A stretch of DNA of 45,238 bases from Hydrogenophilales bacterium CG_4_10_14_3_um_filter_63_21 (GTDB lineage Bacteria; Pseudomonadota; Gammaproteobacteria; Burkholderiales; Thiobacillaceae), in NCBI GenBank assembly GCA_002784045.1, contig PFJX01000152.1:1-45238 (forward strand), read 5' to 3'. A program made the position numbers and the translations under genes. Below the pieces are notes generated by a model. That model searched no databases. It had not been told where the DNA came from and worked only from the letters and a program-made list of their open reading frames with translations. Shown here piece after piece: positions 42,468-45,238 of this stretch. Numbering within the stretch: the stretch's first letter is position 1; every line of letters begins with the position of its first letter.

Positions 42468-43855
42468 AAATCCCCGCCGCCCTCGCCCGCAACGTCATCT
42501 ACCCCTTGCAGGAGCGTGCCTGCAAACGGCCGACCTTCGCCTATCTGGCCGAACTGGAGAAAAGCCAGTGGCTGTCGCGCGCCGAGGTGGAGGCGCTGCA
42601 ACTGGAGAAATTGCGCCGCCTGCTCCAGGTCGCCCACGCCCACTGTTCCTGGCATCGCCAGCGCATGGATGCCGCCGGCCTGTCGCCGGAGAACCTGTCC
42701 AGCCTGGCCGACCTGGCCCGCCTGCCGCGCATGGACAAACAGGATGCCGCCACCAACCGGGAAAACCTGGTCTGGACCGGGGTGCCGGGCGGCACTTTCC
42801 AATACAACACCGGCGGCTCCAGCGGACAGCCGCTGATCTTCCATTTCGGCCGCGCCCGCCAGGCCTCGGACGCCGCCGGGCGGATGCGGGCGCGGCGCTG
42901 GTGGGGCGTCGAGGTCGGCGAACCGGAGGCCTACCTGTGGGGCGCGCCGGTCGAGCTGAACAAGACCGACTGGGTCAAGACCGTGCGCGATCGCCTCATC
43001 AACCAACTGGTGCTCAACGCCTTCGCCATGACGGCCACCAGCATGGATGCCTACCTCGACGCGCTGGAGTCCTTCCGCCCGCACTGCGTCTATGGCTATG
43101 CCAGTTCTCTGGCCCTGCTGGCGGCGCACGCATCGGCACGCGGCCGGAAACCGCGCCTGCCCCAGCTCAAGGTGGTGTGCACCACCGGCGAACCGCTCTA
43201 TGCGCACCAACGCGAACTCATCGCCTCCGTCTTCGGGGTGCCGGTAGCGAACGAATACGGCAGCCGCGACATCGGCTTCACCGCCCACGAAACCCCGCAA
43301 GGCCAGGTGCTGCTGATGAGTGAGAGCATCCTCCTGGAAGTGCTCGACCCAGACGGTAATCCGGTGCCTCGGGGTGAGCTGGGCGAGGCGGTGATGACGG
43401 GTCTTTGCTCCGAGGCACAGCCGTTCATCCGCTATCGCACCGGCGACATGGTGCGGCTCTCGCCCGAACCGGATCGCGCCGGCCGCGGCCTGCATGTGAT
43501 CGCCGAGGTGGTGGGGCGCAGCACCGATTTCCTGGTGCGCGAAGATGGCACCATCATGCACGCCCTGGCCGGCATCTACGTGCTGCGCGCCACCGAGGGA
43601 CTCGCCGAATTCAAGTTGATCCAGCACAGTGCCGTTGATGTGGAAGTGCTGGCAGTGCCCAATCCGCGCTGGAGCGATGCGGCCATCCTCACCATCCAGG
43701 CGGGCCTGCGCCAGCGCTTGGGCGAATCGGTCCGGGTTACGGTAAAAGTGGTCGACAGCATTCCGCCGGAAGCCTCCGGCAAGCATCGTTATGTGGTGAG
43801 CCATGTCGCCTTAAGCGGTGATCTGGACCGCGCCACCAGAAAGGGTAACCCATGA
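42464..43855 (+). CDS. CapK-like adenylate-forming enzyme (phenylacetate-CoA ligase family)
   Basis: This 463-residue protein belongs to the CapK/PaaK branch of the ANL superfamily. The AMP-binding loop is YNTGGSSGQP (Y114-P123), with EYGSRDIGF as the A5-type motif and YRTGDMVRLS as the A7-type motif. It would activate a carboxylic acid as an acyl-AMP. A strong AAGGAGG lies 7 nt before the ATG. In capsule loci CapK proteins are essential but poorly understood. Placed after the FemAB-like and glycosyltransferase genes, it may supply an acyl group for polymer decoration; this is inference. Confidence 0.85.
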   Translation: MKIPAALARNVIYPLQERACKRPTFAYLAELEKSQWLSRAEVEALQLEKLRRLLQVAHAHCSWHRQRMDAAGLSPENLSSLADLARLPRMDKQDAATNRENLVWTGVPGGTFQYNTGGSSGQPLIFHFGRARQASDAAGRMRARRWWGVEVGEPEAYLWGAPVELNKTDWVKTVRDRLINQLVLNAFAMTATSMDAYLDALESFRPHCVYGYASSLALLAAHASARGRKPRLPQLKVVCTTGEPLYAHQRELIASVFGVPVANEYGSRDIGFTAHETPQGQVLLMSESILLEVLDPDGNPVPRGELGEAVMTGLCSEAQPFIRYRTGDMVRLSPEPDRAGRGLHVIAEVVGRSTDFLVREDGTIMHALAGIYVLRATEGLAEFKLIQHSAVDVEVLAVPNPRWSDAAILTIQAGLRQRLGESVRVTVKVVDSIPPEASGKHRYVVSHVALSGDLDRATRKGNP

Positions 43856-45060
43856 ACATCGCCGATCTTCTCGCCCTGCCATTCCGCTACAAGCCCTGGC
43901 GCCCGCGCCACCTCGGCCTGATTGTGGATGGCGTGCGCGGTGTGCGCGGTGAGGCGAAACCCCATGTCGAACATCTCGGCGCCGCCATCGACTGGCTCTG
44001 CCGCGCCCAGGACGTGCGCGATGGCCAGCCCGACGCGGGAGGCGTCTCCGCCGGCTGGAGCTTCGAGGACGGCTGGCTGCCCAGCTACCCGGAAACCACC
44101 GGCTACATTATCGAAACTTTCCTCGCCGCAGCCGAATTGCTGCGCCGACCGGAACTGGTGCAACGCGCGCGGCGCATGATCGATTGGGAGCTTTCCATCC
44201 AGCGGCGTGACGGCGCCTTTCCCGGCCACTTCGGCGAGCCAGGCAGCCAGCCGGTGATCTTCAACACCGGCCAGATCATGCACGGCATGGTCGCCGGCTA
44301 CGCCCAGCTCCAGCGCCAGGACTGCCTGGAAAGCGCGCTGCGCGCCGGCCACTGGCTGGCCGATCAGCAGGACGCCGATGGTGGCTTTCGCAAGTTCGAG
44401 CACAACGACACGCCGCACGTCTACAACACCCGCGCCACCTGGCCGCTGCTGTCCACCGGCCTGATCGCCAATGATTCACGCCTGGTCGTGGCGGCCAGGC
44501 GCAATCTGGACTGGGCGCTGGCCCAGCAGACAGCCACCGGCTGGTTCGCCAACAACGCCTTCGTGCCAGGGCGCTCGCCGTTCACCCACACCATCGCCTA
44601 CGCGATCCGTGGCTTCCTGGAGTCCGGCCTGCTGTTGGGCGAGGAACGTTATCTGAATGCCGCGCTTCATGCCGCTCGCGGCATCGCCGCTGTGCAACGC
44701 CAGGACGGCTGGCTGGCGGGCACTTTCAAGGACGGCTGGGTAGCCGACGCCCATTACTGTTGCCTGACGGGCACCGCGCAGATGAGCATGAACTGGACCC
44801 GCCTGGCGCAGGCCGCAGGCAGAGGGGAATTGCGCGACAACGCGCGCGCGGCGATTCGCTACTTGAAGACCACGCAGCGCCTGGACCATCCGGCGCCGGA
44901 AGTACGCGGCGGTATCGCCGGTTCGGCGCCGATCTGGGGCGGCTACTCGCGGTTCGAGTATCCCAACTGGGCCGCCAAGTTCTTCGCGGATGCGCTGATC
45001 ATGGACATGGCTGACATCGCCGTGCCGCCGGTGCCGAAGGTGGGAGCCGGCCATGTCTGA
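43852..45060 (+). CDS. Alpha/alpha-barrel protein of unknown activity
   Basis: This 402-residue protein has repeated helical hairpins with Gly/Trp-rich loops (GWLPSYPETTGYIIETFLAAAE, DGAFPGHFG, NTGQIMHGMVAGY, DADGGFRKFEHNDTP, GWFANNAF, DGWLAGTFKDGW), the pattern of an (alpha/alpha)6 barrel as in polysaccharide lyases, unsaturated glucuronyl hydrolases and prenyltransferase-like domains. No signal peptide is present, so it is probably cytoplasmic and not a lyase on exported polymer. It overlaps the CapK-like gene by four bases and the next gene by eight. No function can be assigned. Confidence 0.75.
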   Translation: MNIADLLALPFRYKPWRPRHLGLIVDGVRGVRGEAKPHVEHLGAAIDWLCRAQDVRDGQPDAGGVSAGWSFEDGWLPSYPETTGYIIETFLAAAELLRRPELVQRARRMIDWELSIQRRDGAFPGHFGEPGSQPVIFNTGQIMHGMVAGYAQLQRQDCLESALRAGHWLADQQDADGGFRKFEHNDTPHVYNTRATWPLLSTGLIANDSRLVVAARRNLDWALAQQTATGWFANNAFVPGRSPFTHTIAYAIRGFLESGLLLGEERYLNAALHAARGIAAVQRQDGWLAGTFKDGWVADAHYCCLTGTAQMSMNWTRLAQAAGRGELRDNARAAIRYLKTTQRLDHPAPEVRGGIAGSAPIWGGYSRFEYPNWAAKFFADALIMDMADIAVPPVPKVGAGHV

Positions 45061-45238
45061 GCGCCTGCGCGTGATGCTGCTATGCGGCCGCAGTCCGCGC
45101 CACACTTATGTCGCCAATGCGCTGTGCGAAGCGGCCGAGGTGGTGGCCATCGTCAACGAGACCGGCTCGGCTTTTTCCTGGAAGAAGCTGTTCAAGACGC
45201 TGCGCCCGGACAACTTCTTCCGCAAGGTCTGGCGCTGG
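45053..45238 (+). CDS. Partial gene at the window edge, possibly formyltransferase-like
   Basis: Only the first 62 codons are present (MSERLRVMLLCGRSPRHTYV...). The beginning, a hydrophobic strand ending in CGRSPRH and then NALCEAAEVVAIVNE, resembles the N-terminal Rossmann part of formyltransferase-like proteins, but the active-site HxSLLP region lies beyond the edge. It overlaps the preceding gene by eight bases, so it belongs to the same transcription unit. Confidence 0.5.
   Translation, partial: MSERLRVMLLCGRSPRHTYVANALCEAAEVVAIVNETGSAFSWKKLFKTLRPDNFFRKVWRW

Noticed and set aside
43852-45060. Calling the barrel protein a polysaccharide lyase or hydrolase
   Set aside because: The helical-barrel pattern fits several families, there is no signal peptide and no recognised catalytic motif.

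Overview
The window reads as a chromosomal segment of a GC-rich Gram-negative bacterium, most likely a betaproteobacterium. Supporting this are outer-membrane functions (mlaA, a Wza-type export lipoprotein, a beta-barrel protein), an exosortase A (XrtA/PEP-CTERM) polysaccharide locus, an adenosylcobalamin-dependent ribonucleotide reductase, and intergenic palindromic repeats of the kinds common in Beta- and Gammaproteobacteria. The species cannot be named from sequence alone. No tRNA, rRNA, insertion sequence or CRISPR array was seen.

Layout. (1) 250-2785: a wecE-type sugar aminotransferase, exonuclease III (xthA) and 3-methyladenine glycosylase I (tag). (2) 2803-5778: nrdJ, divergent from tag, with two 16-bp palindromes that match tandem NrdR boxes. 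(3) 5803-10541, minus strand: tldD, a nitrilase-family amidase and priA. (4) 10542-11012: a gene-free AT-rich interval with four DnaA-box-like sites and an AT-rich inverted repeat. (5) 11013-15723, minus strand: dacB, then a tightly packed set transcribed wbpO-mntA-hepT-wbpP. This set makes UDP-GalNAcA from UDP-GlcNAc and carries a HepT/MntA toxin-antitoxin pair between the two sugar genes. (6) 15802-24740: housekeeping and small genes (trypsin-like protease, YgfX-like protein, MoaD-like protein, lnt, selD, hemE, a LuxR-type response regulator, greB, mlaA and two coupled small genes). (7) 24858-45238, plus strand: an XrtA-type exopolysaccharide locus that runs off the right edge.

How the genes work together. 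The XrtA locus has the outer-membrane export lipoprotein, chain-length determinant, tyrosine autokinase with a Gly-Tyr tail, beta-barrel protein, ExeA-like ATPase, UDP-GlcNAc 2-epimerase (wecB), polysaccharide deacetylase, FemAB-like transferase, several glycosyltransferases, exosortase A fused to an EpsI-like domain, and a glutamine amidotransferase of the asparagine synthase type. After this core come a further glycosyltransferase, a CapK-like adenylate-forming enzyme, an alpha-helical-barrel protein and the start of a possible formyltransferase, all overlapping. This tail is the least described part and may modify the polymer. WbpO/WbpP and WecE elsewhere in the window could supply GalNAcA and amino-deoxy sugars to it. 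No PEP-CTERM substrate and no PrsK/PrsR regulator is in view.

Intergenic spaces are rich in palindromic elements of at least four families. All four gaps longer than 90 bp inside the XrtA locus contain palindromic elements. In several places such an element supplies a gene end: the start of dacB, the last codons of lnt, and the stop codons of xthA and of the gene ending at 20706.
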